A DNA stretch of 56,080 nt from a virus. Of this stretch, positions 10,324-19,400 are shown one piece after another (the stretch's first letter is position 1; each line of letters begins with the position of its first letter). The DNA lies in IMG/VR virus record IMGVR_UViG_3300010885_060540, positions 1 to 56,080 of that record, one strand, 5' to 3'. Made by a program: the position numbers and the translations under genes. Under the pieces are notes generated by a model. That model did not search any database. It was not told the origin of the DNA and was given only the letters and a program-made list of their open reading frames with translations.

Positions 10324-10665
10324 ATGTTTGGACTAGAAAATAGCACTACTGAGTTTGTGCTGACGTTGATATGCGCATTTTTAGCGTCGGGTGGTTTTTG
10401 GGCTTATTTGACAAAGCGCCAAGATAGAAATAGCGACACGACAAAACTACTTATGGGGTTAGCTCACGATCTTATCTTAACTCGTGGGACGACTTATATG
10501 AGTCGAGGATATATAACAAATGAAGAGTTCAATGATCTCGACGTCTATCTAATTCGCCCATATTTGGGTTTGGGCGGAAATGGAATGGCCGAAAGAATAT
10601 TGAACGAGATAAAGAAACTACCGATTCACGATCCGGATTTTGCACAAGGAGCAAAAAATGACTAA
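10324..10665 (+). CDS. Small membrane-anchored phage protein next to holin
   Basis: 113 residues. Residues ~10-29 form one hydrophobic segment (FVLTLICAFLASGGFWAYL), followed by a basic stretch and a soluble helical domain (LLMGLAHDLILTRGTTYMSRG, LGGNGMAERILNEIKKLP). This architecture is common beside holin genes in phages of Gram-positive bacteria. Its exact job is unknown. A role in lysis timing or membrane association is inferred from position. The gene overlaps the holin start by 8 bases. Confidence 0.75.
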   Translation: MFGLENSTTEFVLTLICAFLASGGFWAYLTKRQDRNSDTTKLLMGLAHDLILTRGTTYMSRGYITNEEFNDLDVYLIRPYLGLGGNGMAERILNEIKKLPIHDPDFAQGAKND

Positions 10666-10999
10666 TGGTTCTCCCATTCTAAAAGATAATGTCTACAACT
10701 TCCTCAAGAACTTGGTGCAGATCGTTCTGCCTGCGGCAGCGACTTTATATTTGTCGATGGCTGGCATTTGGGGTCTTCCTGCTGCAGAACAGGTGGCTGG
10801 AAGCATGGCCGCTATCGCAACATTTATCGGCGTATTGTTACGGATATCCACAAAAGCATACAATGCTTCCGACCTTTCATTCGATGGGAATATGGTTGTT
10901 AGCGAGAGCGAGGATGGAGTGACTTTATATTCGCTCGAGCTTAATGGCGATCCGGAAGCGTTGCTCACTAAAAAGTCGGTTAGCTTTAAAGTTAACTGA
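10658..10999 (+). CDS. Holin (r1t-like)
   Basis: 113 residues from ATG 10658, chosen because AAGGAG lies at 10646-10651. Two hydrophobic segments lie at about residues 18-38 and 44-64 (QIVLPAAATLYLSMAGIW; GSMAAIATFIGVLL) with a polar C-terminal tail, fitting the phage r1t holin family. Holins open the membrane at the end of infection so that endolysin reaches the wall. The likely endolysin gene is far away at 41716-42528, an unusual separation. Confidence 0.8.
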   Translation: MTNGSPILKDNVYNFLKNLVQIVLPAAATLYLSMAGIWGLPAAEQVAGSMAAIATFIGVLLRISTKAYNASDLSFDGNMVVSESEDGVTLYSLELNGDPEALLTKKSVSFKVN

Positions 11000-11002
11000 C
11001 GT

Positions 11003-11026
11003 CGCAATATAAACATGGGCTATAAT
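11003..11026 (+). promoter_or_regulatory. Phage promoter P1 (CGCA-N14-TATAAT)
   Basis: CGCA at 11003 and TATAAT at 11021-11026, with ACATGGGC just before the -10. Spacing is identical to the other copies. It drives the single gene at 11048. Confidence 0.75.
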
Positions 11027-11047
11027 GACACATACCGAAAGGAATCC

Positions 11048-11299
11048 ATGTTTAAACGACAACAGAACACAAAGCTACTGCGGGAGCAAGTGTTCGAAGC
11101 CATGAGGGGCATGACCCCGACCGACCCCCGCTACGGCGAACTGGCGGAGCTTCTGGTGCTACTTGACAAGAACAAAGTATCACCGGACACAAAGCTGCTC
11201 GTCGCAGCGGGGTTGGCCCAGGTCTTGCTCATCTTGACGTTCGAGCACGCGCATCCAGTGATGAGCAAAGCGTTCAATTTCGTGTTGAAGCCAAGATAA
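11048..11299 (+). CDS. Small soluble protein in its own transcription unit
   Basis: 83 residues from ATG 11048, with AAAGGAA just upstream. The earlier ATG at 11015 lies inside the promoter and is rejected. The protein is helical and basic at the start (MFKRQQNTKLLREQVFEAMR) with a hydrophobic segment near the end (AAGLAQVLLILTFEHAH). Codons are clearly GC-richer than in neighbouring genes. It has its own promoter at 11003-11026 and a strong terminator at 11311-11359, the same layout as the array at 30-32 kb. No family recognised. Confidence 0.75.
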   Translation: MFKRQQNTKLLREQVFEAMRGMTPTDPRYGELAELLVLLDKNKVSPDTKLLVAAGLAQVLLILTFEHAHPVMSKAFNFVLKPR

Positions 11300-11310
11300 T
11301 TTCGTGTGCA

Positions 11311-11359
11311 AAACGTAAACCCCCAGGCATCCCCAAGATGTTCTGGGGGTTTTACGTTT
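11311..11359. terminator. Strong intrinsic terminator, probably bidirectional
   Basis: A long hairpin: AAACGTAAACCCCCAG at 11311-11326 pairs with CTGGGGGTTTTACGTTT at 11343-11359, with a small inner CATC/GATG hairpin. It closes the lysis/small-gene unit before the replication operon. Confidence 0.85.
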
Positions 11360-11383
11360 CGCATTTTTAACAAGGGCTATATA
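11360..11383 (+). promoter_or_regulatory. Phage promoter copy (CGCA-N14-TATATA)
   Basis: CGCA at 11360 and TATATA at 11378-11383 keep the exact 14-base spacing of the phage promoter, with AACAAGGGC before the -10. It is the first of two tandem promoters ahead of the structured leader. Confidence 0.55.
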
Positions 11384-11428
11384 TTTTTTTCTAAAAAATT
11401 CCCCGGGTGAGAATTTTGAAAAAGAGTT

Positions 11429-11452
11429 CGCAAAAATTACACGGCCTATAGT
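11429..11452 (+). promoter_or_regulatory. Phage promoter P2, ACACGGCC variant
   Basis: CGCA at 11429, TTACACGGCC, then TATAGT at 11447-11452. The ACACGGCC form is shared only with the promoter at 22283, which also precedes a structured RNA. Confidence 0.75.
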
Positions 11453-11458
11453 GAGAAA

Positions 11459-11575
11459 AAGACAAGACACGAAGCGTAGGTGAAAGACCTACCTGTCTGG
11501 CGCGGAAGCTAAGCCGCTAATTACGAGTTTTCGTTGGACCGTAAGCCCGAGTTTTCTCACGTCTTATTTTTTTTT
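11459..11575 (+). ncRNA. Structured leader RNA / attenuator candidate
   Basis: About 117 nt between a promoter and a nine-T run (11567-11575). Hairpins seen: AGACA 11460-11464 with TGTCT 11494-11498, enclosing GTAGGT-GAAAG-ACCTAC (11476-11492); GCGG 11502 with CCGC 11514; ACGA 11523 with TCGT 11531. AAGAC at the predicted 5' end pairs with GTCTT (11561-11565) just before the T run. In addition, TTTTCTCAC (11552-11560) is complementary to GTGAGAAAA (11451-11459), which overlaps the promoter. It lies 25 nt upstream of the first gene of the replication operon, so it may be an attenuating leader or a separate small RNA. Confidence 0.65.
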
Positions 11576-11599
11576 CGCAAACAAACAACCAGGAGAATA

Positions 11600-12334
11600 A
11601 TGAATGCCCTCGTTGATAACATCAACAAAGTTGAACGGTTAATTAGAAATAACTCTTCGTCCATTCTTACCGCACTTGGTGTATCCGGTACCATAAGCAC
11701 AGCATATTTAACCGGAAAAGCCGCTTATAAAGCGCGAGATGTTATTAAGGAAGAAGAGGTTAAATTAGACCGCAAACTAGATCAAAAAGAAGCAGTCAAA
11801 ATTGTCTGGAGATTGTATATTCCGGCTAGTATTTCCGGGGCAGTAACAATAACCTGCATTCTTGGTGCAAACACAATAAGTGCTAAAAGAACAGCTGCAA
11901 TCACTGCAGCATATTCTCTTGGCGAGAAAGCATTTACCGAGTACAAAGACAAGGTAGTAGAAACTCTCGGCCAAAAAGAAGAGCAAAAAATAAGAGACGA
12001 AGTTGCCGCAAGTAAAGTCAACTCTCAACCCCCGCCGCAAAGCTTAATTGTTTCTGGTGGGGATGTTTTGTGCTGTGAGATGTGGACGGGGCGATATTTT
12101 CAAAGTAATATGGAAGCCCTCCGACAAGCGCAAAACACAATCAATGAAAAACTCATTGGGCAAAACGAAGCTACTTTAAGTGACTTCTATTATATTTTAG
12201 GAATGCCGCAAACGTCTTCGTCTGGGTATTCTGGTTGGACATCAACAAAGATGTTGAAACTTTCGTTTTCAACTCAGTTAGCAGATGGTAAGCCCTGTCT
12301 TACCTTTGAGTATAATTACGTTCACACTTTCTAA
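11600..12334 (+). CDS. DUF6353-type phage membrane protein (paralog 1)
   Basis: 244 residues from ATG 11600, with AGGAG at 11591-11595. An upstream in-frame TTG lies inside the leader RNA and is rejected. Two hydrophobic segments are visible, near residues 18-38 (ILTALGVSGTISTAYLTGKA) and 73-93 (LYIPASISGAVTITCILGAN). The signature KRTAAITAAYSLGEKAFTEY is followed by a KEEQKIRDE stretch. The same layout occurs in the gene at 14381, so the two are paralogs. The family is known only from phages and has no assigned function. A membrane role early in infection is inferred. Confidence 0.75.
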   Translation: MNALVDNINKVERLIRNNSSSILTALGVSGTISTAYLTGKAAYKARDVIKEEEVKLDRKLDQKEAVKIVWRLYIPASISGAVTITCILGANTISAKRTAAITAAYSLGEKAFTEYKDKVVETLGQKEEQKIRDEVAASKVNSQPPPQSLIVSGGDVLCCEMWTGRYFQSNMEALRQAQNTINEKLIGQNEATLSDFYYILGMPQTSSSGYSGWTSTKMLKLSFSTQLADGKPCLTFEYNYVHTF

Positions 12335-12348
12335 CAAAGGAAAAAACC

Positions 12349-12534
12349 ATGGAAGAAATTACAGAAGTTGCCGAGATTGTTGCGCCTATCGTTACGACGG
12401 CCACAACGACCAAGCCGAATGTTATGATTTACGTTGCGTCAGCGGCCGTTGGATATTTGGTTGGGAGCGGCGTTGTGTATTTGATTAAGCGCAAAAAGGA
12501 CCAGAAGGACAATAACCAGAAAATTGAGGGCTGA
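12349..12534 (+). CDS. Single-pass membrane protein, unknown function
   Basis: 61 residues with AAAGG upstream of ATG 12349. An acidic and threonine-rich N-terminus precedes one transmembrane segment (VMIYVASAAVGYLVGSGVVYL, residues ~25-45). A highly charged lysine-rich tail follows. The stop overlaps the start of the next gene. No family recognised. Confidence 0.7.
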   Translation: MEEITEVAEIVAPIVTTATTTKPNVMIYVASAAVGYLVGSGVVYLIKRKKDQKDNNQKIEG

Positions 12535-12929
12535 TGAATCACTACGAATTCGATAAGGTTTTTGAGCATCAAGTAGACTTGTGTAAAAATACACTAATAG
12601 TCAAAGGTGCTGAGTATTCGCCGGAAGAACGTTTTTCTAACTTCAGAAAAGCGGCAGCCTTTCAAAACACAACCACAAAAAAGGCTCTCGGCGGCATGCT
12701 AGCCAAGCACATCGTGTCAATTTACGACATGATTGACGATGAATCGGCCGACTACCCGATTGATATTTGGGAAGAAAAAATAGGAGATGCACTTAACTAC
12801 CTATTTTTATTAAAGGGTATCGTCATCGAAGAGTATATACAAGTGCAGCCAGCGCCGCCGGCTAATGAGTATGCGTGGCCTGAGTGTGCACCCATAAAAG
12901 AAAACTACAAAAAGGAAAAGTATGCTTAA
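12534..12929 (+). CDS. MazG-like / DUF1599-type nucleotide-associated protein
   Basis: 131 residues, all-alpha. It has the blocks KGAEYSPEERFSNFRKAAAF, LGGMLAKHIVSIYDM and WEEKIGDALNYLFLL. EEKIGDALNYL resembles the ExxD metal-binding half of MazG-like NTP pyrophosphohydrolases and the DUF1599 family linked to nucleotide modification. The role would be nucleotide-pool control at the start of the replication region. The full MazG E-x2-E-x12-E-x2-D pattern is not clearly complete, so activity is uncertain. Confidence 0.65.
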   Translation: MNHYEFDKVFEHQVDLCKNTLIVKGAEYSPEERFSNFRKAAAFQNTTTKKALGGMLAKHIVSIYDMIDDESADYPIDIWEEKIGDALNYLFLLKGIVIEEYIQVQPAPPANEYAWPECAPIKENYKKEKYA

Positions 12930-13416
12930 GCGAACAATTCAGTACGAAGATTTTAACGGTAACAACATCATTGAAGATTTCTACTTTAACCTCTCCAAGT
13001 CGGAGTTAATCGAGCTTGAGGTGGAATATGATGGCGGTCTTGGTCAGGCTTTGCAGCGCATCGTTGCCAACAACGACCTCAAAAACCTCATCGCTGAGAT
13101 GAAGAAGATTGTTCTTTTGTCTTACGGTAAGAAGTCCGAAGACGGGAAGCGATTCATCAAGACCGAAGAGTTGCGAGCCGAGTTTGCACAAACCCCGGCG
13201 TATGATACTTTGTTCATGGAGCTTGCTACAAACGACAACGCAGCGTCAGCATTCATCCAGGGTATCATCCCTAAGGATATGGGCGACGCAGTGCTCAAAG
13301 CTCAGAACGAACAGCTTAAAGCCGTTGCCATTCAAGGTGCTACTCAGAATGTCGATCAAGCTGTTGCGCAAGCAGCCGCAACCTTTGCACCGCCGTCTAC
13401 GTCTATTGACGTCTGA
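12922..13416 (+). CDS. Tail-assembly-chaperone-like phage protein
   Basis: 164 residues from ATG 12922, overlapping the previous gene by 8 bases. The core KIVLLSYGKKSEDGKRFIKT, then FAQTPAYDTLFMELATN and SAFIQGIIPKDM matches a protein family common in phages of Gram-positive bacteria and often annotated as a tail assembly chaperone. The C-terminal ~35 residues are low-complexity A/Q/P. Its position, far from the tail genes and inside the replication operon, is odd for that role, so the functional name is tentative. Confidence 0.6.
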   Translation: MLKRTIQYEDFNGNNIIEDFYFNLSKSELIELEVEYDGGLGQALQRIVANNDLKNLIAEMKKIVLLSYGKKSEDGKRFIKTEELRAEFAQTPAYDTLFMELATNDNAASAFIQGIIPKDMGDAVLKAQNEQLKAVAIQGATQNVDQAVAQAAATFAPPSTSIDV

Positions 13417-13418
13417 CT

Positions 13419-13442
13419 CGCAGTAAAAACACGCTGTATAAT
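13419..13442 (+). promoter_or_regulatory. Phage promoter P3 (CGCA-N14-TATAAT)
   Basis: CGCA at 13419 and TATAAT at 13437-13442, right after the stop of the previous gene. It provides an internal start for transcription of the 13466 gene onwards. Confidence 0.75.
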
Positions 13443-13465
13443 AGACCCCATCGAAAGGAATTTTT

Positions 13466-13729
13466 ATGAGTGTTTTAAATTTAGCCAAATCAACAACGTC
13501 GTTTGTCGTCGGTCTTGGTGCCGACCAAATCGTAAAGAAAGTTATCGATAATAACGTTGTCGCGACCAATACGCTTGGTAAAGTTTTACTTTACGCCGGT
13601 CGTTTCGGTATTAGTACAGCTGTTGTTGCGATCGTTACTCGTGAAGTTGAAAAGCAATTTGACGAGGTGGTCGATATCTTTAAAAAAAACACACCCAAAC
13701 CCGAACCCGAACCTACAGATACTAAATAA
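13466..13729 (+). CDS. Small membrane protein, unknown function
   Basis: 87 residues with AAAGGAA upstream of ATG 13466. A weakly hydrophobic N-terminal stretch (SFVVGLGADQIVKKVI) is followed by a clearer membrane segment (LLYAGRFGISTAVVAIV, residues ~41-58). A charged tail ends in a proline/glutamate repeat (PKPEPEP). It sits just behind its own phage promoter and ahead of the DUF6353-linked genes. No known family. Confidence 0.7.
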   Translation: MSVLNLAKSTTSFVVGLGADQIVKKVIDNNVVATNTLGKVLLYAGRFGISTAVVAIVTREVEKQFDEVVDIFKKNTPKPEPEPTDTK

Positions 13730-13737
13730 AGGGAGTC

Positions 13738-14373
13738 ATGGAATCATTCCCCAGTAATAGCCACAAGTCCAAAGAACAAAAGAAATCAACCGAGCCAAAA
13801 AATATATCCAAAGTTACTACCGGCGAAGTAACATTGAAAAAGCGATCACTAACCGATCGTTTTAAAAATGTATTTTTTGGTGCTGACTTCAAAGGCGTAG
13901 CTCGATATGTGGCAGCAGATGTTATGTTGCCCGCGCTAAAGAATCTTGCGGTTGACACCATAGAGCAAGGCGCAAAAAGAGCTATTTACGGTGATTCCGG
14001 ACCATCGAGACGAAGGTTCATGGACCCCAATCGTCCTCGGATATCTTACAACACGCCGGTTGACCGCACCTACAACCCAAGAAGCACAATGCTTCCGCAT
14101 CAACCGCCGTTTAGTAACGCCCCAAGACAGCGGCTTCAAAATTTCCACGACATCATCTTGTCGAGTAAAAATGATGCCGACATTGTTCTTACTGGCCTAA
14201 AAGATATTCTCGATGCGTACGATAGCGTTTCTGTTGCTGATTTGTACGAGCTTATTGGACAGCCAGCAGCGCATACGGATCATATGTGGGGTTGGATCGA
14301 TCTTCCCTACATAAACGTACGTCAGATTCGAGAAGGTTATATTATTGATTTACCTCCGGCACAACCTCTTTAG
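13738..14373 (+). CDS. Conserved phage protein linked to DUF6353 genes
   Basis: 211 residues. The N-terminal ~40 residues are lysine/serine-rich and probably disordered. The middle has a helical segment (FKGVARYVAADVMLPALKNL) and a proline/arginine-rich linker. The C-terminal domain (DILDAYDSVSVADLYELIGQ, WGWIDLPYINVRQIREGY) is a pattern I have seen in many phages of Gram-positive bacteria beside DUF6353 proteins. Its function is unknown. The SD of the next gene follows directly after this gene's stop. Confidence 0.7.
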   Translation: MESFPSNSHKSKEQKKSTEPKNISKVTTGEVTLKKRSLTDRFKNVFFGADFKGVARYVAADVMLPALKNLAVDTIEQGAKRAIYGDSGPSRRRFMDPNRPRISYNTPVDRTYNPRSTMLPHQPPFSNAPRQRLQNFHDIILSSKNDADIVLTGLKDILDAYDSVSVADLYELIGQPAAHTDHMWGWIDLPYINVRQIREGYIIDLPPAQPL

Positions 14374-14380
14374 GAGAAAA

Positions 14381-15235
14381 ATGAAACTCATTTCAAATTC
14401 AGTTACTCAAAATTTTGGGCGTCAGATTCTGATTGCACAAAAGCATGCGCCTACAGCGATGTTTGCTGCCGGCATTGCCGGTTTTGTTGGGACGGTGGTT
14501 CTGGCTTCTCGAGCCACACTTAAGCTTTCTCCGGTATTGGAGGACATTGAGGACGAGATCCAAGCAGTTAAAACTGATCTCAAAGACAGTGACGGATACC
14601 ACAAAGATCTGGCTTACGTGTATGCAAAAGGCACTATGCGTGTCACTAAACTTTATGCACCATCGGTTATTGTTGGTACAACGTCGATCGGTTTGTTGAC
14701 TGGCTCACATGTAACCCTGACCAAGCGCAATGGGGCAATTACTGCTGCCTATGCAACTCTTTCAACGGCGTATGATAATTATCGAAACCGAGTTCGCAGT
14801 GAGCTTGGGGAGGAAAAGGAACATGACCTTTATCGTGGTATTGTTGTTGAAAAGACTGTTGTTGACGGAAAACAGAAGAAGGTTGCTGTTGTGGATCCAA
14901 ATACTTGGTCGCCATATGCTCGTTTCTTTGATGAGGGCTCAATTCAGTTTAAGAAAAATGCAGAGCTGAACTTACTCTATATTCGTGCTCAGCAGACTTA
15001 CTTAAACGATATTCTTCGAGCTCGAGGTCACGTATTCCTGAACGAAGCGTACGACGCATTGGGTCTTGACCGCTCGAAGGAGGGTGCCGTGGTCGGTTGG
15101 ATTCTAAGCGAATCTGGAGACAATTTCATCGACTTCGGCCTTTACTCTCACAATAGCGCTCCGTTTATCAACGGTTACGAACCGCGTGTTCTACTTGACT
15201 TTAACGTCGATGGCGTTATATTCGACAAGATTTAG
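14381..15235 (+). CDS. DUF6353-type phage membrane protein (paralog 2)
   Basis: 284 residues from ATG 14381, with TAGGAG immediately upstream. Two hydrophobic segments lie near residues 22-41 (TAMFAAGIAGFVGTVVLASR) and 96-112. The signature KRNGAITAAYATLSTAYDNYRN is followed by SELGEEKEHDLY, matching paralog 1 at 11600. The C-terminal ~120 residues form a soluble domain (FDEGSIQFKKNAELNLLYIR, LNEAYDALGLDRS). Two copies in one operon suggest either partners in one membrane complex or divergence after duplication. Confidence 0.75.
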   Translation: MKLISNSVTQNFGRQILIAQKHAPTAMFAAGIAGFVGTVVLASRATLKLSPVLEDIEDEIQAVKTDLKDSDGYHKDLAYVYAKGTMRVTKLYAPSVIVGTTSIGLLTGSHVTLTKRNGAITAAYATLSTAYDNYRNRVRSELGEEKEHDLYRGIVVEKTVVDGKQKKVAVVDPNTWSPYARFFDEGSIQFKKNAELNLLYIRAQQTYLNDILRARGHVFLNEAYDALGLDRSKEGAVVGWILSESGDNFIDFGLYSHNSAPFINGYEPRVLLDFNVDGVIFDKI

Positions 15236-15243
15236 GAGGATGA

Positions 15244-15882
15244 GTGAAAACGCTAAACAAAAATTCTGCTCCTATCTTAGTTGGTCTTCTGTCTTTTGCG
15301 GGTAGAATTGGTTACGAATATGCAAAAACGTTATTCAACGGTTCGGTCGTTGCGGTCATTCCGGCAGAACCAAAAGGTAATGAAATGAACAGTGAAACAG
15401 AAGACATGGTAATCAATGACGAATCGCTTGATTTGTCTGCGGAAGATTACGAGCACCTCGTGCTAGTTGAGGATGTAAAAGAACATCTAGTTAACATATT
15501 TTCTACGCCATCACAATGGAACGAAGAGCACGAGCTAGCGCATCGAACTTCTGAGAACCCGTATGTGATAACAGTAGACGAATACGTTAACAACGATTTT
15601 GATTACAAGCAGTCTACTGTCACCTACTACGAAGAAGACGATATTTTATCTGATATAAACGACGTTCCAGTCTACAATTGGCCGTCTCTGCTTGGCGATT
15701 TAAAGTGGGGGCATGGGTCAAACAACAAAGACGTCGTTTATATTCGCAACGAAAAATATAAAGAAGAGTGGGAAGTACTGCTTCATCATGGCTCGTACGA
15801 GGTTGAGGTGCAAGGACTCCATGAAGAAGATGGCGAACTTAAACACGCTCAACATCGCGTTCTGAAGTTTAGAGAATACTGA
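15244..15882 (+). CDS. Conserved phage protein with N-terminal membrane segment
   Basis: 212 residues from GTG 15244, with TAGGAGGA just upstream. Residues ~9-28 are hydrophobic and could anchor the protein (APILVGLLSFAGRIGYEYAK). A long acidic soluble region with DEYVNNDFDYKQSTVTYYEEDD and LKWGHGSNNKDVVYIRNEK follows. The same arrangement recurs downstream of DUF6353 genes in other phages. No enzymatic motif is visible. Its stop overlaps the start of the next gene. Confidence 0.7.
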   Translation: MKTLNKNSAPILVGLLSFAGRIGYEYAKTLFNGSVVAVIPAEPKGNEMNSETEDMVINDESLDLSAEDYEHLVLVEDVKEHLVNIFSTPSQWNEEHELAHRTSENPYVITVDEYVNNDFDYKQSTVTYYEEDDILSDINDVPVYNWPSLLGDLKWGHGSNNKDVVYIRNEKYKEEWEVLLHHGSYEVEVQGLHEEDGELKHAQHRVLKFREY

Positions 15883-16415
15883 TGAACGACGAGCCGATTG
15901 AAGAGGTATATTTCAACTGGCTCTACAATAAAGTTGCTTTTGTTCGGCACCCAACTCCGTCCCTGACGTTCTATTGTCTATTAAGAGAGCTACATCGCAC
16001 TGAATTTGTGTGGTTTGTTTCTGGCGATGACAATAGAGCTCAGGACGGGTTGGATGTTCGATACGAATTTTTATCGGGTTCTTTTCTTGCGAAAGAGTCA
16101 TATTGGTTAGATATAGGATGTTCGGTTTTTGAAGTGTTTTACGCACTTGCACAAAGAGCGGAATTTCATACCAGTTTGACAAAAAAACAATGGTTTTGGA
16201 TTTTTCTAGAAAACTTAAACCTTGTCGAATTGTCTGACGCAAAAAAAGAAATCAAATATAACGTATCTCATGTTATGGAATCGTTTATCTGGCGAACTTA
16301 TGAACCAAACGGCCAAGGGGGCTTGTTTCCACTTAAATACCCGACAGAAGATCAACGAAAAGTAGAGATTTGGTACCAGTTCTTCGCGTACCTAAATGAA
16401 AATAATATATCGTAA
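15882..16415 (+). CDS. Conserved phage protein, replication operon
   Basis: 177 residues. It contains the segments LALAQ-like helix (YALAQRAEF), KKQWFWIFLENLNL and the C-terminal block GQGGLFPLKYPTEDQRKVEI followed by WYQFFAY. This pattern is widespread in phages of actinobacteria and Firmicutes and has no assigned function. It lies directly upstream of the replication fusion protein, with an SD (AAGGAGG) overlapping its stop region, so the two are probably co-translated. Confidence 0.7.
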   Translation: MNDEPIEEVYFNWLYNKVAFVRHPTPSLTFYCLLRELHRTEFVWFVSGDDNRAQDGLDVRYEFLSGSFLAKESYWLDIGCSVFEVFYALAQRAEFHTSLTKKQWFWIFLENLNLVELSDAKKEIKYNVSHVMESFIWRTYEPNGQGGLFPLKYPTEDQRKVEIWYQFFAYLNENNIS

Positions 16416-16424
16416 GGAGGGCGC

Positions 16425-19400
16425 TTGGATTTTTATCAAATTAGTTGGACGGAACCAAAAACTGGACCTCCTAAATTATTTCCTGATTGGGTGGTGGGAC
16501 GCTCAAAAGACCTGATGGTTCGAGGCAGATCTTTTTACGCCATTTGGGACGAAAAGAAAAGTTTATGGTCGACCGACGAATACGACGTACAGCGTTTGGT
16601 CGACGAAGAATTACAAGAGTATGCACGCAAAGTACAACAAGAACGTGGCGGCGAACTCCCAATAGCAATGAACTTACGTTCTTTTAACACAAAGATTTGG
16701 AGTACGTTTCGGGCGTACATGCAAAATATCAGCGATAATAGTCACCCGCTTGATGAGAATTTAACCTTTGCAAATACCGTTACGAAAAAAAGTGACTACG
16801 CAAGTAGAAAGTTACCGTACCCACTTGAGGAAGGAACTACTAGCGCTTGGGACGAACTCATGGCAGTTTTGTACACCGAGGAAGAGCTGGCAAAAATTGA
16901 GTGGGCCATTGGCGCTGTTGTATCCGGGGACTCAAAAAAGATTCAAAAGTTCTTGGTCTTTTATGGCCCTGCCGGAACGGGTAAGTCAACAGTCCTAAAC
17001 ATAATTCAAAATCTCTTTTCGGGCTACGTTTCGACATTTGACGCCAAAGCTCTTGGTAGTAATAACAACAGTTTTGCTACCGAGGTTTTTCGTAACAACC
17101 CACTTGTTGCGATTCAGCATGACGGCGACTTGTCAAAAATCGACGACAACACAAAACTGAACTCAATTATATCTCACGAAGAGATGACCATAAACGAAAA
17201 GTTTAAACCAAGTTATACAACTAAAATCAATGCTTTTTTATTTATGGGGACCAATCAGCCAGTCAAGATATCTGATGCCAAAAGTGGAATTATTAGAAGA
17301 CTGATAGACGTGCACCCAAGTGGCGTTAAAGTTGAGCCAGAACGCTACAATATACTGATGAAGCAGATTGACTTTGAGCTCGGCGCAATTGCCTATAAAT
17401 GTCTTAAAAAATATCAAGCGATGGGTAAGAACCACTACAACACCTATCGCCCGCTTGAGATGATGCTTCAAACTGACGTGTTTTATAACTATATTGAAGC
17501 AAACTTTGACCTGTTCAAGAAGCAAAATGGCGTTTCCTTAAAGCAGGCGTACGAACTATACAAAGAGTATTGCTCAGAGACCGGAATCGATCGTCTTCTT
17601 CCGCAGTATAAGTTCCGGGAAGAGCTTCGAAACTACTTCGTAAAGTTTCACGACCGAATTGAGAAGGACGGCGTATCAATACGTAGTTACTATTCAGAGT
17701 TCAAAGACTTAAACCCGCCGACGTCACTTAAACCACACGAAACATATTTGATTGATCTTGGTGAGAATACGTCCGCATTTAATAATGCGTATGGCTCACA
17801 GCCCGCTCAATACGGCAAAGCAAGTGGTGCTCCTGGGCGAAAGTGGAATCAGATATCGACAACTCTTTCGGATATCGATACGTCAAAACTGCATTTTGTA
17901 AAGATACCAACGAATCACATTGTCATTGATTTTGATTTAGTTGATGAAAATGGGAACAAAGATCTCAATCTAAACTTGCAAGCAGCTTCGCTTTGGCCGC
18001 CGACATATTCGGAAGTTAGTCAGTCCGGACATGGTTTACATTTGCATTATATTTATACTGGAGATGTACAACAGCTGTCGAATGTCTATGATGTTGGTAT
18101 TGAGATCAAAACATTACTCGGTGATAGCTCACTTCGACGAAGACTTACAAAATGCAACAATCTTGGCATTTCTACATTATCCAGCGGCCTACCAAAGAAG
18201 GAAAAAAACGTGATAGATAATCAAAGCATAAAGAGCGAAAAGAATCTGCGAGCGTTAATTGAGCGAAACCTTCGAAAAGAAATCCATCCGGGCACAAAAC
18301 CGTCGATAGACTTTATTCAAAAAATACTCGAAGATGCCTACGAAGGCGGGTTAAGTTATGACGTTCGTGATATGCGAGGACGGATACTGTCTTTTGCGGC
18401 GGCAAGTACTAACCAGTCGTCCGCTTGCATAAAGATTGTGCAGCAAATGAAATTCGCAAGCGAAAGCTCCATGGTCGAACCAAGCGATATTGATGAAAAT
18501 CAACCTTTGGTTTTTTATGACGTTGAGGTATATCCTAATTTGTTTGTTGTTTGTTGGAAATACGAAAACGACCCGGTAATCGTGAAAATGATAAACCCGT
18601 CCCCAGAGCAGATCGAACCGTTATTTAAACTTCGACTTGTCGGGTTTAACAACCGTAGATACGACAATCATATTTTGTACGGTCGATTTCTAGGTGAGTC
18701 ACTTGACGAGCTGTATGCTCGCTCTCAAAAAATAATCTCAACGCCGAACGATGGGTTATTTGGGGAAGCCTACAATTTGTCTTATGCCGATATTTACGAC
18801 TTTAGCTCAAAGAAGCAAGGTCTCAAAAAGTTTGAGATCGAGCTGGATATTCATCACATGGAACTCGACATTCCTTGGGACGAACCAGTTTCGGAAGATC
18901 TTTGGCCTTTAATCGTAGAGTATTGTAGTAACGATGTTGCGGCCACAGAAGTGGTCTTCAAAGATCGCCATCAAGATTTTGTTGCGAGACAGATTCTTGC
19001 TGATTTGTCCGGTCTATCCGTAAACCATACTACGCAGCAGCATACTGCCAAAATTATATTTGGCGAAGAAAAGAACCCGCAACGAAGCTTCGTGTACACA
19101 AATCTTTGGGAGCAATTTGAGGGGTATTTGTTTGACGGTAAGGTCTCATCGTACCGTGGGGAAATCGTTGGCGAAGGAGGTTACGTTTATGCGGAACCAG
19201 GCATGTATGATAACGTTGCGGTACTAGACGTTGCCAGTATGCACCCTACGTCAATTGAGGTATTAAACTTGTTTGGGCCGTATACCGAAAGATATTCTGA
19301 GCTAAAAGAGGCTCGTCTTGCGATTAAACGCAAAGAATATGACAAGGCTGCGGGTCTTCTTAACGGAAAGCTTGCTAAGTACCTAAATGGTAACGACGCT

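Noticed and set aside
13109-13426. 105-codon ORF overlapping the chaperone-like gene
   Set aside because: Shadow frame; the protein is arginine/serine-rich and featureless.
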